DNA of 37,655 nucleotides from Methanomethylovorans sp. PtaU1.Bin093 (lineage in GTDB: Archaea > Halobacteriota > Methanosarcinia > Methanosarcinales > Methanosarcinaceae), in NCBI RefSeq assembly GCF_002067275.1, contig NZ_MVQX01000089.1, positions 1 to 37,655 on the forward strand, given 5' to 3'. Both the position numbers and the translations under genes were made by a program. The notes under the pieces were generated by a model that did no database searches, had not been told where the DNA came from, and saw nothing but the letters and a program-made list of their open reading frames with translations. This document shows, one piece after another, positions 8,713-17,562 of this stretch; position 1 is the stretch's first letter; each line of letters opens with the position of its first letter.

Positions 8713-8820
8713 TTATTGCTGCAGATGAAGTGTGAACGTAAAAATGCTGCCTTTATCGATCTCGCTTTCCGCCCACACTCTTCTGCCCTGCTAAACAACA
8801 TGCTCGCAAAAAGTCTGGAT
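8713..8820 (-). pseudogene. Relic of a histidine kinase C-terminus
   Basis: Read on the minus strand, this stretch gives FCEHVV, an in-frame TAG (8791-8793), QGRRVWAESEIDKGSIFTFT and LHLQQ, then a TAA stop at 8713. This is the very end of a HATPase domain, where living kinases read roughly HLVE-x-x-GGRVWAESE-x-GKGSTFTFTLPL. No upstream kinase sequence remains next to it, because the plus-strand surface protein gene begins nearby. I see a decayed 3' end only. Confidence 0.7.
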
Positions 8821-8940
8821 CAAAAGTAATCTATTTAATAAGTGATGCTCTTATTTTACAATAGGAGCTACAAATCCCTCTTAGCTCTATTAGCATGTCT
8901 TTTTGTTTTCAGAAGAAAGCCAATGTTCAAGGTGAATGAA

Positions 8941-10902
8941 ATGATGGCAAGATCGCTCATAAAATTATTGTGTTTATTTACTGTCCTCCTGCTTATGGCA
9001 GGATCTTCTCAGGCATTGACCGGAGCCGGTGGAGGAGAATGGAACTACAGCTCCACTCTATATGTTCAGGATAATTCCGGCGTGGACCTTTCCGGATATC
9101 AGATAAATATCTTACTTGACAGTTCTAACTTCGATTTTACCAAAGCCGATCCTCAGGGCAAAGATATAAGGTTCGAGTCTGCTGGAAAACAGCTTAGTCA
9201 CTGGACAGAGAGCTGGGACCAGGCTGCTGCAACAGCATCGATCTGGGTGAAAGTTCCATCGATCAAAGCTAAAAGCGAGTCCGAAATAAAGATGTATTAT
9301 GGTAATCCTCTGGCAGAGGATGTGAGCAACGGCGCTTCTACTTTTGAACTTTTTGATGATTTTGGTAATTCCCGCCTTGAATTCACTAAATGGGAATCTC
9401 AGACCAACGGAGGAGGGCAACTTGGATTCAGTTCAGGTGCCTGTAATCTTATAGTGCCTGTAAAACATCCAAATGGTTTTTCCGTGATCAAGTCAAAGAA
9501 AGACTTTCCGATCAATTCAAGTCTTGTCGTAAAAAGAAAAAAAGTGTCCACTGGTGAAGATACCAGAGGTCCTGTCCTGCAACAGGGTTTTGTGGACCCT
9601 CAAAGTGAGACAAAGAACTGGATACTCATGCAGACAGAACAGAACAATGAAGCTTTTGTCACATGGACCATGAAGAATAACAAAGCCAATCTTAGATATA
9701 ATCCCTGGGACCTGTCCGATGTGAATGTCCAGAATAATGTCTGGTACATCTCTGAAACTGCCTGGTATCAGGAAGGCGAAGAGACCAATAAAGTGGCATG
9801 GTTCAAGAATGGGGTCAGGGATCCAAGAATGGATGTGGTTTCCACTGAGGAGAAACCTTACGTTCCCGGAACTAAAATGAAAGTGTTCCTGAAATCCAAT
9901 ACTTATGTCGAGGGTTCACCCAACACTGGATATATGTCTATGGACTATCTTTTTGTCCGTAAGTATACTTCACAGGAGCCAACTGTAAGTTTCTCAGCGA
10001 TACAAACCGAAGAGCAGCCTGCAGAGATCATTGAAGAGGTCAGGATACCTGAATTGGTCCTTCCCGAAGGAAAAGTGTTGTCTATAAGGTATTTTGATGT
10101 GGAGGACTATGATGATACTATCCTCAGCCGGTTCAATGCAACAGGTGTGAACATGGTCTTCCTGAGGACAACAGGAGATTCTATCTGGAAATCTGAAAGG
10201 TTCATCAAGACCGCACATGAAAATGACATAAAGGTGTATGCTATGCTGTTCATTCCCGAAGGGACAAATGCCACATCAGGGAAAGACCAGCTGCTATCTA
10301 CCGTGACCGCTATCCTGGATTATAACACAAAGTCCCTGTCTGATTTTGATGGTATAGATATTACACTAGACCCATGTACAGAGGACACTGAACAGGCGTG
10401 CCAGGATAATATGTTGCTTCTAGAAGAAGTAAGGAGAACGACTACTGACAGAATACCTCTGGCAGTGGATATACCTGCATCTTATGATATGGCAGACTTC
10501 ACCAAGTTCTCAGATAACGTGGACCTCTTTGTGTTCCTTGCCTATGATGCTGAGGACCAGCTCGATTCCACCAATGCCGTTGCAGATGCTCTGGCTCCGA
10601 AGATGGGAGAGGCAAGGGGTGCTGATAGCAAAGCAATGATAGATCTGATGGTCTCTCATCTGCCTGCCGAAAATGCAACCACATCCGAACTCGTAGGAAG
10701 CCTCTATGATTACTACAGCAATGATCCTGCCTTTACAGGTATTGTCATGACGCTAGAGAGCGATCACTCTCAGATGATCTCCATTACCGAAGAAGGGTCA
10801 GCACAAGAAGAACCGGAGAGTAAGGGTATTCCAGGGTTTGGATTTTTGTCTGTGGTCCTGGGATTTGTCTTAGTGTCCCATTTAAAAAAGGCAAAAAGAT
10901 AA
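8941..10902 (+). CDS. PGF-CTERM surface protein with DUF2341 and a TIM-barrel-like domain
   Basis: From ATG 8941 the product is 653 aa. This start is preferred over an in-frame ATG at 8842 because AAGGTGA lies at 8929-8935 and the signal peptide (MMARSLIKLLCLFTVLLLMA) begins exactly there; ATG 8944 is equally possible. Residues about 38-125 match DUF2341, common in archaeal surface proteins. Residues about 130-350 look like a beta-rich lectin-type region. Residues about 378-616 (RYFDVEDYDDTILSRF, DIKVYAMLFIPEG, DGIDITLDP, VDLFVFLAYD) resemble a glycosidase-like barrel, but catalytic residues were not assigned. The end GIPGFGFLSVVLGFVLV followed by basic residues is a PGF-CTERM signal, implying archaeosortase processing and lipid anchoring. 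Many N-x-S/T sites are present. Confidence 0.78.
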   Translation: MMARSLIKLLCLFTVLLLMAGSSQALTGAGGGEWNYSSTLYVQDNSGVDLSGYQINILLDSSNFDFTKADPQGKDIRFESAGKQLSHWTESWDQAAATASIWVKVPSIKAKSESEIKMYYGNPLAEDVSNGASTFELFDDFGNSRLEFTKWESQTNGGGQLGFSSGACNLIVPVKHPNGFSVIKSKKDFPINSSLVVKRKKVSTGEDTRGPVLQQGFVDPQSETKNWILMQTEQNNEAFVTWTMKNNKANLRYNPWDLSDVNVQNNVWYISETAWYQEGEETNKVAWFKNGVRDPRMDVVSTEEKPYVPGTKMKVFLKSNTYVEGSPNTGYMSMDYLFVRKYTSQEPTVSFSAIQTEEQPAEIIEEVRIPELVLPEGKVLSIRYFDVEDYDDTILSRFNATGVNMVFLRTTGDSIWKSERFIKTAHENDIKVYAMLFIPEGTNATSGKDQLLSTVTAILDYNTKSLSDFDGIDITLDPCTEDTEQACQDNMLLLEEVRRTTTDRIPLAVDIPASYDMADFTKFSDNVDLFVFLAYDAEDQLDSTNAVADALAPKMGEARGADSKAMIDLMVSHLPAENATTSELVGSLYDYYSNDPAFTGIVMTLESDHSQMISITEEGSAQEEPESKGIPGFGFLSVVLGFVLVSHLKKAKR

Positions 10903-10917
10903 AAAACAAAGTTAAAA

Positions 10918-10933
10918 AGAGGCTTAAGCCTCT
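10918..10933. terminator. Palindrome between convergent genes
   Basis: A perfect 16-base palindrome, AGAGGCTTAAGCCTCT, sits between the ends of the two convergent genes. It has an A-rich run on the left and a T-rich run (CTCCTTTTTTATTTT) on the right, so it could end transcription from both sides. It also overlaps the last codons of the minus-strand ligase. Confidence 0.5.
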
Positions 10934-12576
10934 TCTCCTTTTTTATTTTCTATTAGCTGCACTGCAATTTCCCTGAGCTTGAACTTCTGGACCTTGCCGC
11001 TTGCTGTAAGGGGGTATTCCTTGACAAAGAATATGTGCTTTGGAACTTTGTACCTGGCGATCTTGGTGCGTGCATAGTCCTGGATGTCCTCTTCCGTAAG
11101 CTGTGCTCCATCGTTGAGCATGATAAAAGCACCTACTATCTCCCCATATTTTGTGTCAGGGATACCCACTACCTGTGCATCCTTCACGCCATCGATCGTA
11201 TACAGGAATTCCTCTATCTCTCTTGGATAGATATTCTCACCACCGCGGATGATCATATCCTTTATGCGGCCCGTGATCCGGTAGTAGCCGTTCTCATCAC
11301 ATGTACCCAGATCTCCGCTATGCAGCCAGCCATTTTTATCGATCGCTTTTTTTGTTTCTTCAGGCATTTTATAGTAGCCTTTCATCACATTATAGCCGCG
11401 GCAGCATATCTCTCCTATGGTGTTAGGAGGTAGCGGCTCATATGTTTCCGGGTCCAGCACTGCAGCTTCCACATGAGGGAAAACTGTCCCTACAGTCGCT
11501 ACTCTCAGCTCTATTGGATCATCGGTTGTGGTCTGGGTAATTCCGGGAGACGATTCCGTCAGACCATACACAATTGTAATTTCCTTGCAGTTCATTTCAT
11601 TTATTACCCTTTTCATGGAATCGATAGGGCAGGTTGAACCAGCCATTATTCCCGTACGCAGGGAAGAAAGATCGAACATCTTGAACATCGGATGAGTGTA
11701 TTCGGCGATGAACATCGTGGGAACTCCATACAAAGCCGTACATTTTTCTTTCTGAACAGCCGCCAGTACCATAAGAGGATCATAGAGCTCGAGCATCACG
11801 AGAGTTGCTCCATGGGTAAGGACAGCCATTACTCCCAGCACGATCCCAAAGCAGTGGAATAGCGGTACCGGGAGGCATAAACGGTCCTTAGAGGTAAACT
11901 TCTGCCGATCTCCAATCGAAAGACCATTGTTCAGGATATTTCTATGTGTCAGCATGACACCTTTTGGGAAACCTGTTGTACCTGACGTGTACTGCATGTT
12001 CACTACATCATTGCAGTCAAGTGACTGTTTGATCCTTTGAAAATTCTCCTCATCTCCATGTTTTCCGAGCAGCATGATCTCAGCACTGTTATACATGCCC
12101 CGGTGTTTCTCCTGGCCAATGAATATAACGCTCTTAAGGAACGGGAACCTCTCACTGCGCAGTTTGCCACGCTGCTGTGTTTTAAGCTCAGGCACGAGTT
12201 CGTACATGATGTCTATATAGCTCACATCCCTGAAACCATCGATGATCGCCAGAGCTTTCATGTCGGACTGCTTTATGACATATTCCACTTCGTGGCTCTT
12301 GTATGCGGTGTTGACCGTAACGAGCACGGCTCCGATCTTGGCAGTGGCGAACATGAAGGTCAGCCAGTCAGGGACATTTTTAGCCCATATTCCTACATGA
12401 TCGCCTTTTCCAATGCCTATAGCCAGCAATCCCTTGGCCAATGTGTTCACACGCTCATCGAATTCCTTGTAGGTGAACCTCAGATCCCTGTCAGGATATA
12501 CCATGAATTCTCTGTCTGGATCAGTAGCCACCACATTCTCTAAAACCGCTCCTAAGGTATCTTCTATAAATGGCAT
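10924..12576 (-). CDS. AMP-forming acyl-CoA synthetase (fatty acid CoA ligase family)
   Basis: This 550-aa adenylate-forming enzyme shows all main ANL-superfamily motifs. They are the P-loop-like [16 protein letters not shown] near residue 195, YGLTESSP near 338, the hinge region [20 protein letters not shown] near 425, [13 protein letters not shown] near 443 and the catalytic lysine in [12 protein letters not shown] near 528. It should activate a carboxylic acid with ATP and join it to CoA; medium- or long-chain acids are likely from similarity to FadD-type ligases, but the substrate cannot be read from sequence. It is the last gene of a three-gene operon after a thioesterase and an XRE-cupin regulator. 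Methanogens have no fatty acid oxidation, so the role may be lipid salvage or another acyl pathway. A bacterial origin is plausible. Confidence 0.88.
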   Translation of the reverse strand: MPFIEDTLGAVLENVVATDPDREFMVYPDRDLRFTYKEFDERVNTLAKGLLAIGIGKGDHVGIWAKNVPDWLTFMFATAKIGAVLVTVNTAYKSHEVEYVIKQSDMKALAIIDGFRDVSYIDIMYELVPELKTQQRGKLRSERFPFLKSVIFIGQEKHRGMYNSAEIMLLGKHGDEENFQRIKQSLDCNDVVNMQYTSGTTGFPKGVMLTHRNILNNGLSIGDRQKFTSKDRLCLPVPLFHCFGIVLGVMAVLTHGATLVMLELYDPLMVLAAVQKEKCTALYGVPTMFIAEYTHPMFKMFDLSSLRTGIMAGSTCPIDSMKRVINEMNCKEITIVYGLTESSPGITQTTTDDPIELRVATVGTVFPHVEAAVLDPETYEPLPPNTIGEICCRGYNVMKGYYKMPEETKKAIDKNGWLHSGDLGTCDENGYYRITGRIKDMIIRGGENIYPREIEEFLYTIDGVKDAQVVGIPDTKYGEIVGAFIMLNDGAQLTEEDIQDYARTKIARYKVPKHIFFVKEYPLTASGKVQKFKLREIAVQLIENKKGEEA

Positions 12577-12607
12577 ATCATATCCCCTTCACTCTAAACA
12601 TTTTCTT

Positions 12608-13018
12608 TCACTTCTCGTCCTCGGTGACCAGATGTTCCTGGAGCTTTTTCCTGATGTCGTCAGGTATCGGAACAGATCTCTTGTTCAGGAAATCATAGTG
12701 AACTGTCACAGCCTGCCCTTTTGCTTTCAGCCCTCCTCTTTGCCAGGCTTCCTGACCTATGGTGAAAGAAGAATTACCGATCCTTACAATGAACGTATGG
12801 ATCTCCACGTCCTCACCATAGTACATTTGTCCAATGTAATCGAACTCGGTCCTTGCAAGGATAAGCTTCCATTTCTCATAGCTTAGGTCAAGGTCGGGAG
12901 TAAAGAAACGGAAGACAGGATTACGAGCTTGTTCAAACCATTCAGAGATAGCGATATTGTTAATGTGTCTCAGACCATCCGCATCTCCGAACCTTGGGGT
13001 GACTGTTGTTGTGAACAT
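12608..13018 (-). CDS. Acyl-CoA thioesterase, 4HBT/YbgC hot-dog family
   Basis: This 136-aa single hot-dog-fold protein carries the 4-hydroxybenzoyl-CoA thioesterase signature RFGDADGLRHINN at residues 9-21, with D14 in the place of the catalytic aspartate. The usual length of the family is 130-150 aa, so the gene is complete. It should hydrolyse an acyl-CoA thioester. It lies about 30 bases upstream of the acyl-CoA synthetase and 15 bases downstream of the regulator, so one transcript is likely. Having a ligase and a thioesterase for the same type of substrate in one operon suggests control of an acyl-CoA pool. AAGGTAG precedes ATG 13018. Confidence 0.85.
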   Translation of the reverse strand: MFTTTVTPRFGDADGLRHINNIAISEWFEQARNPVFRFFTPDLDLSYEKWKLILARTEFDYIGQMYYGEDVEIHTFIVRIGNSSFTIGQEAWQRGGLKAKGQAVTVHYDFLNKRSVPIPDDIRKKLQEHLVTEDEK

Positions 13019-13032
13019 CTGAACTACCTTCT

Positions 13033-13611
13033 TTAGAGGGGAGTATACACTACTGCAAGGATCTGTGCCTCCTGCTCCCCTGCTGCATGCACATGATGAG
13101 GGACCACAGAATCATAATAGATGCTATCTCCCACGTTGAGGGTGTACTGTTCTTTTCCGTACATGATCTCTATCTGGCCTTTGAGCACATAGATGAACTC
13201 TTCTCCTTCATGCGCTGAGAGATTGATCTCTGCACATCCGAGGGGGTGGACATCTATAAGGAAAGGTTCCATATGCCGATCTAATTTGTTAGATGCCAGG
13301 GATGAGAATTCCAGTATGCTTCTCTGGGGGGTTTTGCAATTGCCAGAGAACCTTACGATCTGTTCGGACCTTCCGGCCCTTGCAATTACAGGTGTGTTCT
13401 GTGTTGCATCATCAAGGAAAGTACCCAGACGCACTCCAAGTGCACGGGCTATTTGTAAAAGGGGTGTCAATGAGGGTATAAGGGCACCATTCTCAAGCTG
13501 TTGTATAAGTTCCACACTGCTGTGACTTGCTTCTGCCAGCTCTCCGACTGACATTTCCCGTGCTTCGCGCAACTGACGGATCTTGTTACCGACTAGGTTC
13601 TTCTCTGACAT
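13033..13611 (-). CDS. XRE-family regulator with C-terminal cupin domain
   Basis: The product is 192 aa from ATG 13611, chosen because GAGGT precedes it; a start 48 bases further upstream would add an unsupported tail. Residues about 8-65 form the Cro/CI helix-turn-helix ([19 protein letters not shown], then [11 protein letters not shown]). Residues about 115-190 form a cupin barrel ([19 protein letters not shown], then [19 protein letters not shown]). This two-domain type senses a small ligand through the cupin and binds DNA near its own operon. It is the first gene of the thioesterase/acyl-CoA ligase operon and is therefore its likely autoregulator, possibly responding to an acyl compound (inference). 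Confidence 0.88.
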   Translation of the reverse strand: MSEKNLVGNKIRQLREAREMSVGELAEASHSSVELIQQLENGALIPSLTPLLQIARALGVRLGTFLDDATQNTPVIARAGRSEQIVRFSGNCKTPQRSILEFSSLASNKLDRHMEPFLIDVHPLGCAEINLSAHEGEEFIYVLKGQIEIMYGKEQYTLNVGDSIYYDSVVPHHVHAAGEQEAQILAVVYTPL

Positions 13612-13666
13612 GTTCCTACCTCTTCTTGTTAGACTGTACTGGTTTGAAAGCATACGCAATGGTGAG

Positions 13667-14293
13667 TTAAAAAATTATCCATTTAAACAGCGTTTGCAGG
13701 GCTTTAATCAAAATAAATAAGTTGAAAAAGAGCAATCCCAGGGCGCCGATGGACATGCCTGCTATCAGGTATTAACTGTATATCTTGAAAGTTGTGAGTC
13801 CTGTATCCTCTATGTAACATGCAGGAAAATTGTTTGAAAATATGGATACCAGAAGAATAGTTCTTATAATGGCATATATCCCCAGTGTGGAATATGCCTT
13901 TAGCTCTTTTTTCATTATCATTGGAGCAATAAGGAAAGTGGCTGCCTCCAGATACCTTGTACCGATCCACAATTGAGTAGGGAGATCAGCATCTTGTGCG
14001 GGAAATACTTCTATGCCCTTGTATGCCAGTGCATGGAAGAGTTCAATGATCGCGATGAACAAATAAGATATTCCGAGAAAAAGCATGTAATTGTTCCGAG
14101 TGGTTTTTCTGGAGAACCAAGTGATCATAAAAAGCATCACGGCTATAATTATGATGGTCATCTCAACAAGAGTGTGGAACAACAGGTAGCTCTACAAGCT
14201 GACAAAATACAGGGCTGTGATGACGATCAAACTGACAATGGCCTCTGAACCTGTAAGGAGGTTCCATTCAGTTCTCAAGCAGAACCTCCACAT
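13667..14293 (-). pseudogene. Decayed MASE3 membrane sensor domain (two in-frame stops)
   Basis: From ATG 14293 the minus strand reads a membrane helix (SLIVITALYFVSL), then TAG at 14192-14194, then SYLLFHTLVEM and an intact run matching MASE3: NNYMLFLGISYLFIAIIELF, HALAYKGIEVFPAQDADLPT and QLWIGTRYLEAATFLIAP, then GLTTFKIYS. At 13772-13774 a TAA interrupts what should be FKIYS-E-Y, and the same frame continues YLIAGMSIGALGLLFFNLF to a stop at 13667. MASE3 is the sensory membrane domain of many methanosarcinal PAS histidine kinases; no PAS or kinase part follows here. Two nonsense codons in one continuous frame show recent inactivation. A TATA-like CTATATAAT about 50 bases upstream may be the old promoter. 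Confidence 0.8.
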
Positions 14294-14794
14294 TTAAGAT
14301 GTTCGATCTTCTCACTTCCTTTTTAGAAACATTGGTTAGGTCTATTATATAGATATATTCACCTGAAACAGGTACATACTTAGCGAAATATTGTACAACA
14401 GAGGATTTAGAAAAACCTGTTATTTGACAATTATTTTATATAGCGCATGTAATGATCGATCAAAACAGAGTTTTGTTATCGGAACCCTAAAAAAATGTTT
14501 TCTATTTCTTGCATCCGTTGGTCCCATCTGGAAAAGGCTGAGTTTCCGATTAACGGTCTCTCTGTCGAATAATCGGGGTCAAACTGTATAATGAGCTGTG
14601 ATGTTCAGAAGTCTGATAAGAAATTAACAGACAAATTAATTTTCATCAAATTATCATACATTTCTGCTGCAATTGATATTCAGTATATGTTATAATCAGT
14701 AAATCAAAAGCTCTAAATATAATAATATCATTATATAAGTTGAAATATATTTTCATAAACAATTGTTAGTTCCTCATAAGGACTGGTGATATAA
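14294..14794. other. AT-rich intergenic region with divergent promoters
   Basis: No gene was recognised in this 500-base gap. The left part holds a likely old promoter for the MASE3 relic (TATA near 14345 on the minus strand). The right part holds a TATA-like ATTATATAAG at about 14731-14740, suited to the large plus-strand surface protein gene, and the binding site GGTGAT at 14784-14789. A 66-codon plus-strand frame (14391-14591) lacks any support. Confidence 0.5.
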
Positions 14795-17449
14795 ATGCAA
14801 ACCAAGTTAAACAAACAGATAAAATGTGGAATAATTTTACTACTTCTGGTAATGGTTTCCGGAGTAGGTGCAGCTGATGAGATCAATATAGATTTTGTCA
14901 GCAAGCTGGGCGGAGGTATTACCGGCGTTGCGATATCAGGCAACTATGCCTATGTCGGACAGGGTCAGGACCTTGTTGTGATGGATATCACTAATACTGC
15001 CAGACCGACAAAGGTAACAGCCGTTACCACTGATGGTATTGTGGAAGATATTGTAATATCAGATACCACTGCCTATGTAGCAGACAACACTGGTGGTTTT
15101 TTGATATTCGACCTCACTGATCCTTCTTCCCCAGCCCTCATTGGCAAATTCACTCAACCGGGTAATGTGATGGGTGTTGCTGTTTTAGACAATTATGCAT
15201 ACCTGAGCTGTGCCAGCCAGGGCCTTTACATCGTAGATATCACAAGTCCTTCATTATCTATGACCCGTACAGGTCGTTATGACACAGCCGGAGATGCACA
15301 GGGTGTCGATGTATCAGGCAACTATGCCTATGTAGCAGATGGATCGAACCTGACAGTGGTCAATGTAGGTACCCCTGCTTCCCCGACATTTGCAGGTAGT
15401 CTCGTAACCACCGGTGCAATAGATGTCACTGTTGCAGGCAACTACGCATATGTTTCATGTGGTTCTGCTGGTGTTGTGATCGCGAATATCAGCACTCCAA
15501 CATCTGTTACTTCTGCAGGTACCCTCGACACTGCCGGATACACACAGAACATCGCAGTTTCAGACAATTTATGCTTCATAGCTGATGGTACCAATGGTCT
15601 TGTGATCTTAAATGTCATTAATCCTGCTTCACCATCTCTAGTAAGCACCCGTGCTATTGCTGGTCATTCCTATGATGTGGTAGTGGCAGACGATATTGCC
15701 TATGTAGCTTCTGGTTACAGCGGTTTTACTATTGTGAATGTCAGCAATCCTGCTTCTCCAACTAATATAGGCACTTACAATTGGGCAGGTTATGCACGTG
15801 ATGTTGCTTTCTCGAACGATAAGGCCTATGTTGCCTTTGGTCACGGTGGTCTTATAACAGTGGATGCTGCAGATCCTTCTTCTCTTAACATAAAAAGCAG
15901 ATTTACGACAACTACTTTTTGTTCCGGTGTGACAACATCAGGCAATTATGTCTATTTAGCTGCAGGTGAAGGCGGTTTGGTTGTATTTGATGCCTCAGTT
16001 CTTTCACCTTCAACAGGCACATCACAGCTTGTCAGTGACAGGGAAGAAATAGGTGACTTTGCTTATGATGTTGCCGTTGCAGGCAATCATGCCTATGTAG
16101 CAGCTAATGAAATGGGTCTTGTTATATTTGATGTCACTACCAAGACCAACATACGCCGCGTAGGTACATGTAACACCAACGGTCGTTCAGAGGATGTTGT
16201 TGTTTCAGGTAATTACGCCTACGTAGCCGACGGTACTAATGGTCTTGCGATCATAGATGTCAGCGATCCTGCCTCACCTGCTGTTGTAGGCGGCTATGAT
16301 ACACCTGGGTATTCATATGGTATCGCTGTTGCAGGCAATTATGTCTATCTGGCCGATGGAACCACTGGTCTTTTGATCTTCGATGTAACTAATGCTTCTG
16401 CACCAGTGCTCATAAGCACATATGACACTGCTGGATCTGCAACCACGGTTGCTGTACAGGGAAATTACGCCTTTGTGGCTGATGATACTCGTGGAGTTGT
16501 TGTTCTGAATGTATCAAACGTTTCTTCAGTGACTCCTGCAGGCGGTTTTAACACGGCAGGTACTTCATATGGTGTTGCTGTTTCAGGCAAAGATTTATAT
16601 GTAGCCGATCATGGCAACGGTCTAGTTATTTTAAGGTTGCAGCCTGAAGTGGTCAATGACAGTGTAGGTGTTTATAACAACGAGGGTACGTGGGCTCTGT
16701 GGAGTGAAACGTTCAACTATGCAGATATAGTTGGATTCGGCTGGGCAAACACTCAACCTATTGTGGGTGACTGGGACGGAGACGGCTTTAAAGAGGTCGG
16801 TATCTACAACACTGCCGGAAATAATTTCCTGATCCAGAATGAAACCAACGAGGAAGGCTATGATCTCCTTGGTCTTGGCTGGCCTGGTGTAACCCCTGTC
16901 GTAGGTGACTGGAATGGTGACGGTGCTGAGGAAGTCGGTGTATATGACAATGCAGGTACATGGGCTCTGTGGAACACGACTACCAATAGCGCTGATGCTG
17001 TTGATATTGTTGGATTCGGTTGGGCAAACACCTTGCCGGTCGTAGGTGACTGGAATGGCGATGGATCCACAGATCTTGGTATCTACAACACTGCTGGAAA
17101 CAATTTCATTATTCAGGGCACATCCGGTCCACAAGTTATCGGTCTTGGCTGGCTTGGTGTGACACCTGTCGTAGGTGACTGGAATGGCAATGGTACTGAA
17201 GAAGTAGGTGTTTACGACAATGCTGGTACCTGGGCCCTCTGGAACCCGGGAACTAACTCTGCGAATATCGCTGGGTTCGGCTGGGCAAACACCAGGCCGG
17301 TTGTAGGTGACTGGGACGGAGACAGCACAACAGAACTTGGTATATACAATACAGCAGGCCACAATTTCCTGATCCAGACTGACTCAGGATATGAGATCAT
17401 AGGTCTTGGCTGGACAGGCGTGACCCCGGTTGTAGGTGCCTGGACATGA
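14795..17449 (+). CDS. Secreted LVIVD beta-propeller protein with C-terminal Asp-rich repeats
   Basis: This 884-aa protein starts with a signal peptide (IKCGIILLLLVMVSGVGA, cut near residue 27). Residues about 38-615 are roughly fourteen LVIVD repeats of about 42 residues, with recurring units such as NYAYVADGTNGLAIIDVSDP, which fold as beta-propellers. Residues about 622-884 are three pairs of alternating repeats: one unit with GVYDNAGTWALWN, the other with GIYNTAGNNFLIQ. Each is followed by GDWDGDG or GDWNGDG, the calcium-binding loop of FG-GAP/VCBS type repeats. The last loop is lost (VGAWT, then stop). No membrane anchor or CTERM signal is present, so it is secreted or held by other surface proteins. 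Adhesion or matrix function is likely but not shown. Confidence 0.85.
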   Translation: MQTKLNKQIKCGIILLLLVMVSGVGAADEINIDFVSKLGGGITGVAISGNYAYVGQGQDLVVMDITNTARPTKVTAVTTDGIVEDIVISDTTAYVADNTGGFLIFDLTDPSSPALIGKFTQPGNVMGVAVLDNYAYLSCASQGLYIVDITSPSLSMTRTGRYDTAGDAQGVDVSGNYAYVADGSNLTVVNVGTPASPTFAGSLVTTGAIDVTVAGNYAYVSCGSAGVVIANISTPTSVTSAGTLDTAGYTQNIAVSDNLCFIADGTNGLVILNVINPASPSLVSTRAIAGHSYDVVVADDIAYVASGYSGFTIVNVSNPASPTNIGTYNWAGYARDVAFSNDKAYVAFGHGGLITVDAADPSSLNIKSRFTTTTFCSGVTTSGNYVYLAAGEGGLVVFDASVLSPSTGTSQLVSDREEIGDFAYDVAVAGNHAYVAANEMGLVIFDVTTKTNIRRVGTCNTNGRSEDVVVSGNYAYVADGTNGLAIIDVSDPASPAVVGGYDTPGYSYGIAVAGNYVYLADGTTGLLIFDVTNASAPVLISTYDTAGSATTVAVQGNYAFVADDTRGVVVLNVSNVSSVTPAGGFNTAGTSYGVAVSGKDLYVADHGNGLVILRLQPEVVNDSVGVYNNEGTWALWSETFNYADIVGFGWANTQPIVGDWDGDGFKEVGIYNTAGNNFLIQNETNEEGYDLLGLGWPGVTPVVGDWNGDGAEEVGVYDNAGTWALWNTTTNSADAVDIVGFGWANTLPVVGDWNGDGSTDLGIYNTAGNNFIIQGTSGPQVIGLGWLGVTPVVGDWNGNGTEEVGVYDNAGTWALWNPGTNSANIAGFGWANTRPVVGDWDGDSTTELGIYNTAGHNFLIQTDSGYEIIGLGWTGVTPVVGAWT

Positions 17450-17450
17450 T

Positions 17451-17468
17451 CTCCTTTTTTAAAAGGAG
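17451..17468 (+). terminator. Short hairpin right after the LVIVD gene
   Basis: CTCCTTTT and AAAAGGAG form a perfect 8-base inverted repeat with a two-base centre, starting two bases after the TGA stop. A second small hairpin (TGTGC, TTTT, GCACA) follows at 17505-17518. These may end or stabilise the transcript. Confidence 0.4.
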
Positions 17469-17519
17469 TCACTGATGAACAGCACAAAAATTAGAGAACT
17501 ATGATGTGCTTTTGCACAA

Positions 17520-17562
17520 ATGTAGAAGTTTAAGCAGGAAATAAACTTCTACATATTTTTTA
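17520..17562 (+). terminator. Strong 13-bp stem-loop followed by T-run
   Basis: ATGTAGAAGTTTA at 17520-17532 and TAAACTTCTACAT at 17542-17554 pair perfectly around a nine-base loop, followed by ATTTTTTA. This is the best terminator-like structure in the window and probably ends the LVIVD gene transcript. Confidence 0.6.

Noticed and set aside
12037..12543. Plus-strand 168-codon frame inside the acyl-CoA ligase gene
   Set aside because: It lies opposite an intact, motif-rich enzyme gene and has no recognisable domain.
14192..14194. TAG in the MASE3 frame read as pyrrolysine
   Set aside because: Methanosarcinales can decode UAG as pyrrolysine, but the same frame also has a TAA, and MASE3 has no known need for pyrrolysine. 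Decay is the simpler reading.
14391..14591. 66-codon plus-strand frame in the gap before the LVIVD gene
   Set aside because: No start signal and no similarity recognised; composition fits random AT-rich DNA.
16631..17362. Long minus-strand frame opposite the LVIVD gene repeats
   Set aside because: It is a shadow of the repetitive plus-strand coding sequence; the repeats keep the antisense frame open.
14795..17449. CRISPR-like periodicity
   Set aside because: The regular repeats are coding LVIVD and calcium-loop units with codon-level variation; no identical repeats separated by unique spacers occur anywhere in the window.
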